From NCBI GenBank assembly GCA_001600355.1, contig BCJU01000001.1, forward strand, positions 4,154,013 through 4,218,012: a stretch of DNA of 64,000 nucleotides, read 5' to 3'. Below are positions 39,755 to 49,521 of the stretch, piece after piece. The stretch is from Meira nashicola (Eukaryota; Basidiomycota; Exobasidiomycetes; Exobasidiales; Brachybasidiaceae). The position numbers and the translations under genes were made by a program. The notes beneath the pieces were generated by a model. The model worked only from the letters and a program-made list of their open reading frames with translations. It had not been told where the DNA came from and made no database searches. The first letter of the stretch is position 1. Each line of letters opens with the position of its first letter.

Positions 39755-41254
39755 TCACGAAGGTACAATCACGCCTCCATGCTTTTCGATAGCTTCATGA
39801 GCAGCTCGCCATCGCTCCTCGTCTTCGATTCGCTTGATTTCTGCTTCAAGTCGATCGAGCTCCATCTGGACCTTCGAGATAAAACTTTCATAAGCATCAG
39901 AATCGACAAATTGTTTCCAGTACGCCGCATAGAAGGCAATCTTTTTGCGGTCAGCTTTTGAAGCGATACAATAGATGTCATTCAGCAGACTCATCATTCT
40001 GCTATTGTTATCATTCTCAAGGCGTACTTTTGAAGTCGATAGGAACGGCTGTTGAAGTTCCTTGAACAGAAATTGCATAATTTCTGCTGGTCTTTCTCCT
40101 GCATCACTGCCCAACTTGGCAAGAAGCCAAAGTGTCACATCTTCTGCATTGCTTAAAAGTGTTCGCGATGAATCATTCTTCTTATCGAGGGGTTGTCCGG
40201 TGATCAAGAATGGCACGAGCCGACAAAACAGTTTCCGGACGAAGTCAAGTTCGTATTGGTCTTCCACCTTTTTCCTTACGATTACAGCGAGATTATCTAT
40301 GTTGGCATGTCTGAGAATGTAGACATAGCTTAAACTGACAAGCAAGATATTCCACTGTAGCTCATTCCCTAGAGGTCTGCTCTGCATCCCTTTGATGATT
40401 GCTTCGACATCTTTAGAAAACTTGACAGAAACTTCAGGCGGCCTTTTTTCTGTGCGATCAATGTCGGACAAGTTCCACCATTTTGTTGAAGTGGTATTTC
40501 GATCTTCCCCTTCTTTCTTAGATATGAGTTCACTGCTTGCTGTGATTCGACCGCCGTTCAGATCAGCTTGTTGAATCATTGTTTGAAAGTGTTCTCTTTC
40601 TTCAGCACTCAACATAGCTAGTAATTCTTGTGTATCTGCAGTATCTAAATCAATGCCCGCTTTCTCAGCTGTTTGCAAAATATCCTCCCAATCAGATCCT
40701 TCCTCTTCCTCTTCCTCTTCTTCTCCGGTTTCAAATTCGTGATTATCGACGTCTGAGCTCTTCGTGGCAAGTCGAGAATTGTGTAGTTGTGGCTTTCGGG
40801 TTTGTGAAGAAGCCTGTTTGATATTGGTATCCAACTTTTGCAACCTTCTCAAAACATCCATCATCTTTTCTCGTTCTTCTTCATCAACGAATGCACCTTC
40901 TTTGTCTCCATCCTCTTCATTTGCCTTTCTTTCTTCCTCTAATGCTTGTTGTACAAAAGGTTTTGAACATCTTTCATGTTTCCTATCACGAAAACATTTT
41001 ACCGAACAGTATGGTATATTGCATTGAGGACATGTATATGGCGAAGATTCAATACGACAGATCGCACAAATCAGTCCCGAATTTCGTAAAGGTTGTATAG
41101 ATTGTGTTTGTCTTCCATCTTCTTCATCCGCTCTGTTTACTGGCACAATCCCGTCTTCTATCTCCTCTACAAGACCCTTCCTCTGCCTCGCCGCATTGTG
41201 AAGGATGCCATTTACTGCTCTTTTCTCTTTCCCGATTCCCAATAATCCATCCAT
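39755..41254 (-). CDS. HIT-type zinc-finger protein (ZNHIT2-like)
   Basis: A complete 499-aa single-exon gene. The zinc finger spans residues 63-96: CAICRIESSPYTCPQCNIPY, then CSVKCFRDRKHERC, with eight Cys/His ligands (C63, C66, C75, C78, C83, C87, H93, C96) in the HIT pattern. A Glu-rich acidic segment follows (about 180-195). The C-terminal half is helical, with conserved-looking KRPPEVSVKFSKDVEAIIKG and LGNELQWNILLVSLSYVYIL, resembling ZNHIT2. ZNHIT2 works with R2TP/HSP90 in assembling U5 snRNP and other complexes. Yeast Hit1 is a shorter relative acting in C/D snoRNP assembly. The finger is certain; the ZNHIT2 assignment is from overall layout. Confidence 0.85.
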   Translation of the reverse strand: MDGLLGIGKEKRAVNGILHNAARQRKGLVEEIEDGIVPVNRADEEDGRQTQSIQPLRNSGLICAICRIESSPYTCPQCNIPYCSVKCFRDRKHERCSKPFVQQALEEERKANEEDGDKEGAFVDEEEREKMMDVLRRLQKLDTNIKQASSQTRKPQLHNSRLATKSSDVDNHEFETGEEEEEEEEGSDWEDILQTAEKAGIDLDTADTQELLAMLSAEEREHFQTMIQQADLNGGRITASSELISKKEGEDRNTTSTKWWNLSDIDRTEKRPPEVSVKFSKDVEAIIKGMQSRPLGNELQWNILLVSLSYVYILRHANIDNLAVIVRKKVEDQYELDFVRKLFCRLVPFLITGQPLDKKNDSSRTLLSNAEDVTLWLLAKLGSDAGERPAEIMQFLFKELQQPFLSTSKVRLENDNNSRMMSLLNDIYCIASKADRKKIAFYAAYWKQFVDSDAYESFISKVQMELDRLEAEIKRIEDEERWRAAHEAIEKHGGVIVPS

Positions 41255-41848
41255 CCGTATCCGATAAGTTTTGGATGATGGTGTTGTGGCAAGGACGACT
41301 TCAAGAATTTCTTTGTGGAGTGTATCTCACGCGCTTCCCCCAAAAAGCAGCTTCTAGTACATACAAGCATCCTTTCAACATGATCCGCCTACACTTGAAA
41401 TGAACAAATAGTCAACCTCTCTTTTTCTCAAATTTGAACAATGACATTAAAAATGATTATTTGATACGAAACATTGGGTAAATCGAGTATATAAAAAAAT
41501 GAAGAAGTTCTGATGCTATACAAATGCCTTTTTTTCTCTAGAAAATATGAAAATGAATGTGCTTATTCGATAGGCACAGAAGGTGCGTATATATTGTGTT
41601 GAGAGAGAGATTATCGGGTTGAATTTCACATCTGACAACAGCAAGCCTCAAACCAGCCGGGGTAAGACAATGCGTTGTGATGCGATGATTGACCAAATTA
41701 GAGTAAGGGAAAAGGGAGTGTCCATGAAGATGCATGATATGCAGGTACCTGAAACGAACGATGAAGTAAGTCTGGATGATCCCAAAAAGTGTCCATAAAT
41801 GTTGTGATGATCTTCGGGGAAAAAAAGGGTTGGGAGTCTGAATTATCA
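41255..41848. other. Intergenic between ZNHIT2-like gene and ROT1
   Basis: These 594 bases contain the ZNHIT2-like promoter and the ROT1 3' flank. I looked for a second ROT1 exon encoding a membrane anchor and found none convincing. Opposing short frames around 41538-41852 have no protein-like features. Confidence 0.45.
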
Positions 41849-42505
41849 TCATGATGCAGTACCACCGGCACTTCCTGCTCCGACGGAATTGAGAACTTCT
41901 TGATATAGTTGTTCAGTTGGTAACATTGCTGCTGGCCTTTGTACTAACCACATCACATTCTTTGCTGCACCAGCTTGTCCATTTCCTCCATCGTTGTATA
42001 ATGTCATTGCGTATGCTGAACCGCCCCCTGATTGGAATCCAGGATGAGCGTCAGTATAGATGTTCCACATAGGTATCAATTCGAATTGACTGTAATGGTA
42101 CATCTGTACCGTTTGTCCAGCACATGGACTTATGACTTGTACGAATCCATCAGCTGGGAAAGGTGAAAGGGAGATGGAATTATTGGCGTTAAAGGTATAC
42201 TTTCCGTGTTGCCAAGTTAATGCAGCTGTGAAGCATCTGTTCACTTGTGGATTCGATTTATAGGTAAATTGTGAAGTTTCAAAGAATCCATCATCGGTGA
42301 AACTGTATGCTGTTCCTGAAGTGGCAGGCATTGTAAAATTCTTTGTGATTGGATTGAAGAATTGTAAACCTGTTCGAACATGACCTGATCCAGAAGACCA
42401 TGTTCCCGATATGCTTGTCACATTATTGGCAAAATCTTGTCCAGATGCTGATCCGGCCAAAAGTCCGGTAAGTATAGCCAAAGAGGCGAAATATGAACGC
42501 AACAT
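41849..42505 (-). CDS. ROT1: Rot1, essential ER chaperone / cell-wall glucan assembly protein
   Basis: A complete 218-aa frame. Residues 1-22 are a signal peptide (MLRSYFASLAILTGLLAGSA). The mature part has the Rot1 pattern: ISGTWSSGSGHVRTGLQFFN, YSFTDDGFFETSQFTYKSNP, LTWQHGKYTFNANNSISLSP, and the Cys near ISPCAGQ. Two conserved Cys (in NRCFTAAL and ISPCAG) probably form a disulphide. Rot1 supports folding of cell-wall and O-mannosylated proteins in the ER and is needed for beta-1,6-glucan. Yeast Rot1 has a C-terminal membrane segment. Here the frame ends in a Gly/Ala/Ser-rich tail (SVGAGSAGGTAS) with no hydrophobic anchor. It is either a soluble variant or has a 3' exon I cannot identify. 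Confidence 0.88.
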   Translation of the reverse strand: MLRSYFASLAILTGLLAGSASGQDFANNVTSISGTWSSGSGHVRTGLQFFNPITKNFTMPATSGTAYSFTDDGFFETSQFTYKSNPQVNRCFTAALTWQHGKYTFNANNSISLSPFPADGFVQVISPCAGQTVQMYHYSQFELIPMWNIYTDAHPGFQSGGGSAYAMTLYNDGGNGQAGAAKNVMWLVQRPAAMLPTEQLYQEVLNSVGAGSAGGTAS

Positions 42506-44300
42506 CGCTTTGTGAAACCTAAATAGGTTTATGATGGCTGCTAATGCTGAATTATACTGAAATGTCGAAGGAGACCGAAGATGAGTCCTTCAAAAGAACA
42601 ATCTATTGATTCAGACTGTATCAATATGTCCAATCTCAAATAAATGCGGGCTCAGAACGAAAAGCTTGAGAGAGCTAAGCTAGATGAGCTTTGACCTCCA
42701 AAATAGACGAAAAGATGAGGATCTTGGCAAAAAGGTGATATGTTTGGTGTTTAAAAAAGAATATGCTAAACGCTCAATATAGAAACAATTTTGGCGCGCG
42801 CGTTCAGTGTCCCTATTTTGCTATGCAGCGTACCCTTCTTGTCGCGTTTTGCCGTTCTTTATCAATTGTTCCGCCCGTTTATGTTAAATGAGACGAAAAC
42901 AATTGATCAAAATGATAATAATGATGATGATGTAAAATCGAAGGAAGGAGTGTTGATAGATGAAGATACTATCTAAACATTCATCCACTCGTATTCACTT
43001 TGCGTGAACTAGATGAACCTCTCTGCCTTGCGCCCTTTTTCAAACAAAAAGCCCAAGGCATTTTGCCCTTTCGAAAGGGGATCGGTCGATAAAAGTTCAT
43101 CTTCGATTCTTTTTTAAGGGGAGCAAACACGGTCCAACTGCCCAATTCCTTAGTATGTCCAGTGATCGAAACCGGTACCGCTAAAATTTATTCCAAATTT
43201 TTTGACAGACAAAACAAAAAACAATGACAGGCTCAATACATAGACTAGTGCACACACTGAAAGAGAGGCAGTGTATAGCCGTAAAAAAAATCTTGACGCA
43301 TTGAGAAATACTGCTTTTATGCTGTCATTCAGTTCTTATTATACAATTAACCCTATCCTCAATTCCTATGTACGCCGCTCCGCTCCTTTGCCTCTCCTTT
43401 TAGCATTCACTCACCTCGAATGCGAGCGTGCGTTCGTGCGCTGGGTAGTAAGGGGAATGTACAACGCAGCAGCTCCGCCTTTCTATGAGTGCTTTCATGA
43501 CTAAATTCAATAAACTGCACTTTCGGCTTTGTTCAAGGAAGACTCACAGTACTAGGTACATATACGAATACGCTACTTGCCTTGAACCGTCGGCATACTT
43601 TAGCACAGAAGTATTTAGGCCAGATTTCACCGTGTATGCATGTAGTACTACATACATATGCAATTTACGCAGGTGGCGTGCTCAAAAGAACTTCTGGGCA
43701 TGTATTGGACAAAACCGAAATTGAACCTTCCTGCATGCTGGTCACGAATTGCCAATCTGAGAGGGGTGATTATGTCATCCTATCTAATCAGAAATTTTTT
43801 AATATGAAGTCAAGAAATGATATTTCGAGATGTGATTATTGTAGTAAGGTACAAAAATAGATAGTTTGAATGAATCAGTTAGGAGAAATAAAAGAGAAAA
43901 GGGTGAATGAATTGATGGCATGACGATCGGATGCGGAGTTAAAGAAAAGAAACAACAAAAAACAAAATCTCATAAACGAGAAAATGTCATTGATATACTT
44001 GTATGTATTCTGTGAGAAGTTTTATCTATACGGGGTCATGTGAATGAAATGATGAAGCATTGAGAATTGATTTTTGGGCCGCGTTGATCATATAAAGAAA
44101 AAAGGAATATGTGCATCTGAAAAGAATCACGAATCTGTTTCTCGCATGTTTAATTTGCCTTTCTTTTCTTTGAATACGTTACCAGCCTCTGGTCCACGTT
44201 GTAACGTGGTGGGTATGAAGAAGACTAGAAGACTTGAATCATATCCGATCGATCGTCAAGTATTGCAAAAGCAAAAAGGCTTTTCTTTACTTGAAAACCT
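42506..44300. other. 1.8-kb intergenic region upstream of ROT1
   Basis: Gene-free by my reading. It has a GC-alternating patch (GGCGCGCGCG near 42792), an ATG/ATA triplet run (about 42912-42932), TAGACTAG at 43241-43248, a GCGTGCG-bearing stretch at about 43426-43440 and TACATACAT at 43649-43657. Several frames of 60-118 codons occur on the plus strand (for example 43271-43504 and 44074-44430). They show no domain, signal peptide or normal composition, and one overlaps the lipid-droplet protein gene antisense. Confidence 0.45.
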
Positions 44301-45215
44301 TTACTTCTTTGGTGCAGCTGCTGCACCGTTACCGTTTGCTTGTGGAGCAGCAGATGGGTTGACGATGGCCTTTTGCAAAGCAGGCAAAGATTGTTCACGG
44401 ACGTATGTCAATACGTTCTTGAAACGTTGAATTGGTGGAACAGATGAATCACGGGCTTCCTTTGCCAATGTTTCGTAAGCATCGTTGAATGATTCAATCA
44501 CTGGGCTTACACGTTTACGGCTTTCGGCTGGTAAGCTAGATGCGAATGTACGAACACGTTCCAATTCTGCAAAGATTGCGTTGGACAAACCTTGAGCACG
44601 GTGAATGCCAGCTTCTCCTTCAGCCTTGGAGCGGCTGCTGATGGAATCAAGTGTCTTTGCCAAGTTGGTTTGCAAGTTGCTCACAATCTCTGTAGCACGG
44701 GCCAAGTATGCATTTTGACTTTTGAGCTCTTGGAAATGAGCATTTGCTTGATCGTAAGCAGGTGCAACACGGGCATTGTACAAAGATTTAGCAGGTGCAA
44801 AGACACGTTCATCGTATGCCTTGTGTGCTGCTGCCAAGTAAGCGTGAACAAAAGCAACGGCTTGATCGGCAGGTTGACGAGCATCAGAGACGACTTTTTC
44901 AGTTGTAGCATGGAATGGGTATGGGAATTTTGATTCAGCAAAGTTCAAACCCTTTACGGCATATGCATCCAAGAAAGCCAATTGAGGTTGCAAACGAGTT
45001 GTGACTGGTTCGGCAGCTTTGAGAGAGGATGAAACAACACTTTCACCGAAATGGTAAGGTTGTGCCAAGAATGAATGCGAGTTGATGGTTGATTGAGCAA
45101 AGTTGAGACTTTGAGCAACGATTGGAACTTGAGTGATACGATCAATAGCTTGACCATATTGTTTGGATGAGCTAGCACCGTTTGTGGTAGCTGGAGTTGC
45201 AGTTGCAGCGGCCAT
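44301..45215 (-). CDS. Perilipin-like lipid-droplet protein (Ldp1/CAP20 type)
   Basis: A complete 304-aa single-exon gene. After an Ala/Thr-rich start it carries the fungal perilipin pattern: QAIDRITQVPIVAQSLNFAQ, HSFLAQPYHFGESVVSSSLK, then AAEPVTTRLQPQLAFLDAYA and VKGLNFAESKFPYPFHATTE. The middle and C-terminal parts are amphipathic 11-mer-like helices (APAKSLYNARVAPAYDQANA), as expected for a protein coating the lipid-droplet monolayer. The tail is Ala/Asn/Lys-rich. Related proteins are Ldp1 of the red oleaginous yeasts and CAP20/MPL1 of plant and insect pathogens, which control triacylglycerol storage and turgor. Use of abundant codons suggests strong expression. No signal peptide is present, consistent with cytosolic synthesis. 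Confidence 0.85.
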   Translation of the reverse strand: MAAATATPATTNGASSSKQYGQAIDRITQVPIVAQSLNFAQSTINSHSFLAQPYHFGESVVSSSLKAAEPVTTRLQPQLAFLDAYAVKGLNFAESKFPYPFHATTEKVVSDARQPADQAVAFVHAYLAAAHKAYDERVFAPAKSLYNARVAPAYDQANAHFQELKSQNAYLARATEIVSNLQTNLAKTLDSISSRSKAEGEAGIHRAQGLSNAIFAELERVRTFASSLPAESRKRVSPVIESFNDAYETLAKEARDSSVPPIQRFKNVLTYVREQSLPALQKAIVNPSAAPQANGNGAAAAPKK

Positions 45216-46278
45216 TGTGAATAATACTTTTTCTTATCTGTATTAGTAGAAGAAAAGAAGATGGTTAGCAAAGAAGAACGAAAGAAGTAATTTGATCAAG
45301 GTATTTCAATTTTGCGCGCCGACGCAAAGTTTCGATAAAGGGGTCCGTGTCCTCCTCCGAAAAATGGACTGCTGGCTCCCCCTCCCAAATTGGGGATCAG
45401 ACACATTGGAGATCAATAAGAGCGATGACGTTTGGGGCGGCTGTGAAAGCTGTGCCGTGCGTACATGGATTCCAATGCAATCAAAACTATCAAACCCCCA
45501 GATCAGTGGGCAACAGATGCATGAAACCCCATAATCCATAAGATCAATATTATTCAATTGCTATCACATCGATTAAAAAGCATCGGCGCCTTCCAGAAAA
45601 AAACGGAGAATATAAACAAAGGAAACCCTGTTTGAAAGCGTGAGAGCAAAGCACTCTTTTGCAATCTTTCAGAATAACCAAAAGTTTCACCGAATATAGT
45701 GGAAAAGCGTGCGTGCGAACGCTCGATGCAGAAAGCCAAGCCAAGCGCTGCGAGCGTCTGCGCTGCGCAACGAACGGACTAGCGCGATCACACGCCACAG
45801 ATAGGCAATGCACTCGTACAAACATATCAGGCACGCCATCTTTCAATCTCAAGAAGCACCGAAAACGCCTCTGTAAGATGAAGACAAACTGAACAATGCT
45901 TGATTATCAAAATGTTGTCAGATTTGAGAAATCCGTTCTCGACACATTCAAAGATGAATATTTGAGAAAACTTGTATGACTCAAAGATGATAAACGTTCT
46001 TGTAGGCGGCTATATGCGCGCACATTTTGTTGCAATATACGAGTGGCGCTAGAGGCGAGATAAGGTTTTCTGGGCGCAAGGCACAGAAGAAGGTAGAGAT
46101 AGCAACAATACTCACTATAAGTTATTAAAAAGAATGCGATCTATTCGCAATGAGTGATTATTGATGGTGGTGGTGGTGATTAAACAACAAAATAAGATCG
46201 AGATCTATTTGTACTTATCTATCTTTGGAGCAAAGTTCGATTTTTAGAACTTTAATTCTCGCTTTCATACACCCTTAC

Positions 46279-46334
46279 GCACAGATGGGGCTATGTAATG
46301 GAAAATTTGATTGAGATAACATGCCCATCCGTGC
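46279..46334. repeat. Imperfect 11-bp inverted repeat with 34-nt spacer
   Basis: The left arm GCACAGATGGG (46279-46289) pairs with the right arm CCCATCCGTGC (46324-46334), leaving one G-T pair in RNA. The arms lie inside the longest gene-free stretch. It could be a hairpin in a non-coding transcript, a factor-binding site, or chance. Confidence 0.4.
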
Positions 46335-47716
46335 ATAAATTTCTGTGCGAATTTCCCCTTTGTTGTGCTTTCAAAAAATTGGAGAAACGGATTTTCATTT
46401 GATTTTGAAATCAACTTCTCCGCCAAATTTTTACTCCAATTCAAGGGTTGAGAAATGTATGTATGTAAAAAACGATTTCACAACTTAAAGCATGCGTGCG
46501 CTAAAAAACGTATCTCGTATATGCATGTGTGTGAAAAAAATAGTCTAATTCGGGTCTGCAAGCGCTTTCTGCATATGTAGACTAGACTATATCTGACAGA
46601 CAAAAGTATGAATGTACGTAATGGGTGCTTTTGTGAATGGATAGCGTGCTAGCCGTCCGTTTCCTTGCACGCACGAATTCATGAGCCCTCGCCTGTTGTG
46701 CTAATTTTTGCTGGAAGCACGTACAAAGCAGGAACGAAGAAAAACAGGCAGAACACGTTTGCAAAATAAATCAGCAGTTGAAAGCTGAGATCAAGAATGT
46801 TGCTAGCTAGCCAAGCTTTGACAAAGTGCAGCGGCTCAATTGCCGATAAAAAGTTTACGAGTGTCGGCGTGAAAGGGAAGCGGCTTGAAGGTAGAGGGGC
46901 AAACAAAACAAGGCAAAAACGGTGAATTTCCGTACGCACGTAAATACGCGTGAAAACCGACTTGGTGCATACTCCATTCAAATTTTCAAACTTTTAAACT
47001 TCTTGCCACAGAAACGGTTTTTACACCTAAGCATGTTTTTTAATTTACGTATGAATAGCATCAAAATTTCATCATTATTCTCACCAGGGCTCTTTTTTCG
47101 GAAACACTAAATTGTGGCTTCTTTAGATGGGTTCAAAGATGTGCCTTAAGCACGTGTAAAAAGGGCAGGAATGTTGTTATCATACCCTGTGAAAGATAAA
47201 TTCGGAGTTTGATATATGATAAGATTGATCTTCGGAATTATTGTTCGCTTTGATCGACATAGATGTATTCTTCCGTGTAATTTATATTTATCATCTATTC
47301 CGGCTTTTCACGAAAACTACCGGTAGAATTCAATATGTTCTCGATAATAGATAAGATAACCAAAAAATGTGATTGTAAAATATTTATCTTTTCCGGCTCT
47401 CCGGCCTTCCTTACCGTATTCTTTTATCGCTTAACATCTCACATATTTTTGTTCTCACGCTTACTTTCTCGCTAATCACTTTAGAGTTCTCTCATTACAT
47501 CCCATCGAAATTATTCTTTTAACATGCATGGTTTTTAGGAATTCTAATTCCACTTTCTGCCGGTAGTAAAAGCGGCTGCTATACATATGCGACCTTCTTG
47601 ATGCAGGTACAGATATCTTTACCACTCTTTCGGTCAACCCCTTCCTTATTCTTTAATCAATAACAATGTGATTACCATCAATTCCATTTTATATACATCT
47701 TTGGGAATACTGCTGC

Positions 47717-47742
47717 AATAATAATAATAATAATAATAATAA
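47717..47742. repeat. (AAT)n microsatellite
   Basis: An uninterrupted run of about nine AAT units, followed by imperfect AAC/AATAAA units. It lies in the presumed 3' UTR of the permease gene, about 40 bases beyond the stop. A length polymorphism is likely. Confidence 0.85.
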
Positions 47743-47781
47743 CAATAAAATAATAAGAGTAACAAATCCTTGCAATCCACT

Positions 47782-49521
47782 TTAAAGAGTCTGCTTCTCT
47801 TCCTCCACTTTTCCTTGTTCTCCATGTCCGATAATATTGTTATCAGCATCAGTAACAATACCAAGCTTTTCGGCCATTTGCTTTGTGAGAGTTGAGCGAG
47901 GTCCGTGGTAGTGACGATGAGCATAGGCAAAGTACCAAATTCCAGTCACGATAAGAACGCCAAACATGACAATTGCACCCCAATTCATCGAATTCTTATC
48001 GACAGTAGAAGAAAGAGGGAAACTCAAAACAGTTACTTCAAAAAGAACCCAAAAGACTGAAATCCAAACGATAGATCTTGCCCACAATTTGTTGCCCATA
48101 AAGAAAGGTCCAGGTTGGAATTGAACGTCTGGATGATTTTCAAAGAATTGACGGGCAACGATAGGAATAATGTATGACAAATCCATTCCAATGGCTGCCA
48201 AAGAGAAAATAGCCAAAACGGCGGTATAATTGATGAAAGAAAGGCATCCCAACAAAAGACACAAGACCACAACGAGCCAAACTGCATTAACAGTTGTACC
48301 TGTTCTACGTTCAACACGAGCAAAGAATCCAAAATCGGGCAATCCACGATCACGAGAGAAGGCATAGAAGGATCTTGCATTAGCTTGAATTGCAGTTGTT
48401 ACGACGAACCAAGCGACAGAGCAAATGAATGGCCATAAAACCAAAAAGGCTACCTTTCCACCTCTGTTGAACAAAATTTGGGCAAAACTTAATCCACCAA
48501 TCCATGTTTCTGGTGTACCTGTAGTAGCAACATCACCTGAAGCAAATACGTAACAAATGTTGAGGAAGAAGCCCATAATACCTGTACTGGCAACAGCTGT
48601 GAAAATTGCAACTGGTGCAGCGATAGCAGCTTTTGAAATTTCTTCGGAAATATGAGCAGTTGCATCATAATCTGTCATTACAAATTGAACGGATTGCAAA
48701 CCCAAGAAGAAAACGAAACCGTTGCTTGACCAACCTGATTGATTTACAACGTCACCGAAAACGTATGATCCTGTATGCATTTCGGCACTTGGAGTTCGTG
48801 CAAGAACGACAATAGAAGAAATGATGACCATTCCAAAGTTGATGATAACATAACTTGATGTTAAGCCGGCTAACCAACGCGTAGGGAAACAGTTGATGAA
48901 ACCGTGGATGATCAAGATAGCAGCGTACACACCAAATGTTTGTGCTGTGGTAGGTGTATATCTCGAATCAACGAGCACGGTAGCCCAAGCCAACATCATT
49001 TGTGCCAAACCGTATGCACTTCCCGCAATACCCGCAATTTGACCTGTAAAGTTGAGCCAACCAGTGCACCAAGCAGTGATTGCACGATATTTCTTTGGTA
49101 CCAATAAACCACTTGCAGAATACAGACCACCGGAAGAAGGATAAGCGGAAACGATTTCAGCAATAGATGCACCCAAGGTAAGGTTCATAACTGAACCCAA
49201 AAACCAAGCCCAAACGGTAGTTGCTGGACCACCATATTGAAAAGGAGTGTTGAAAGTTGTTGCAACGGAAGAAATCAAACCCATAATACTGCATGCATAA
49301 CTGAAAGTACTGAAACTTCTGAATTCACGGGCAAATTCTGACTTGTGACCTGTCCTTCTTGCCAATTCTGCATCATCATCGTTTAATTCCATATCATTTG
49401 CTTCCACTCTTCTTTCCGTTACTTTAGCTCCTACTGTTTGCTCGTTTCCACTATTTCCGCCAAACTTACGTTCGTTGGAAGAAGTAGAAACGGAATCACT
49501 CTTTTCCTTGTTGAGTGACAT
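47782..49521 (-). CDS. APC-family amino-acid/GABA-type permease
   Basis: A complete 579-aa, roughly 12-segment membrane protein. A hydrophilic N-terminus ends in DDAELARRTGHKSEFAREFR. It is followed by SFSTFSYACSIMGLISSVAT and TFNTPFQYGGPATTVWAWFL, the segment 1-2 signature of the fungal Uga4/Hnm1-type permeases (amino acid/choline transporter family). Further family blocks are AEIVSAYPSSGGLYSASGLL, WCTGWLNFTGQIAGIAGSAY and SFYAFSRDRGLPDFGFFARV. Substrates of relatives include GABA, choline, polyamines and amino acids; none can be chosen here. The plasma membrane is the likely location. No N-terminal signal peptide is seen, as usual. Confidence 0.92.
   Translation of the reverse strand: MSLNKEKSDSVSTSSNERKFGGNSGNEQTVGAKVTERRVEANDMELNDDDAELARRTGHKSEFAREFRSFSTFSYACSIMGLISSVATTFNTPFQYGGPATTVWAWFLGSVMNLTLGASIAEIVSAYPSSGGLYSASGLLVPKKYRAITAWCTGWLNFTGQIAGIAGSAYGLAQMMLAWATVLVDSRYTPTTAQTFGVYAAILIIHGFINCFPTRWLAGLTSSYVIINFGMVIISSIVVLARTPSAEMHTGSYVFGDVVNQSGWSSNGFVFFLGLQSVQFVMTDYDATAHISEEISKAAIAAPVAIFTAVASTGIMGFFLNICYVFASGDVATTGTPETWIGGLSFAQILFNRGGKVAFLVLWPFICSVAWFVVTTAIQANARSFYAFSRDRGLPDFGFFARVERRTGTTVNAVWLVVVLCLLLGCLSFINYTAVLAIFSLAAIGMDLSYIIPIVARQFFENHPDVQFQPGPFFMGNKLWARSIVWISVFWVLFEVTVLSFPLSSTVDKNSMNWGAIVMFGVLIVTGIWYFAYAHRHYHGPRSTLTKQMAEKLGIVTDADNNIIGHGEQGKVEEEKQTL

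Larger units (their letters stand above)
45216..47781. other. 2.6-kb gene-free region between lipid-droplet protein and permease genes
   Basis: This is the longest stretch without a recognisable gene. It contains GCGTGCGTGC at 45707-45716, ATGTATGTATGTA at 46455-46467, TGCGTGC at 46493-46499, TAGACTAG at 46578-46585, TGCACGCACG at 46667-46676, a (TGG)n run at 46165-46178, an 11-bp inverted repeat at 46279-46334, and an (AAT)n microsatellite near the permease stop. Open frames of 60-100 codons (for example 46679-46981 minus) show no support. A long non-coding transcript or large promoter is possible. Confidence 0.45.

Noticed and set aside
41538..41852. Second exon for ROT1 encoding a membrane anchor
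   Set aside because: A possible AG acceptor exists near 41742, but the downstream frame is not a membrane segment and the donor would be non-canonical.
43271..44430. Several plus-strand frames of 77-118 codons upstream of ROT1
   Set aside because: They overlap one another, have no recognisable motifs, and the last one is largely antisense to the lipid-droplet protein gene.
46679..46981. Minus-strand 100-codon frame with hydrophobic stretches in the long gene-free region
   Set aside because: No coherent membrane topology or signal peptide, no family resemblance, and the composition matches the surrounding AT-rich DNA.
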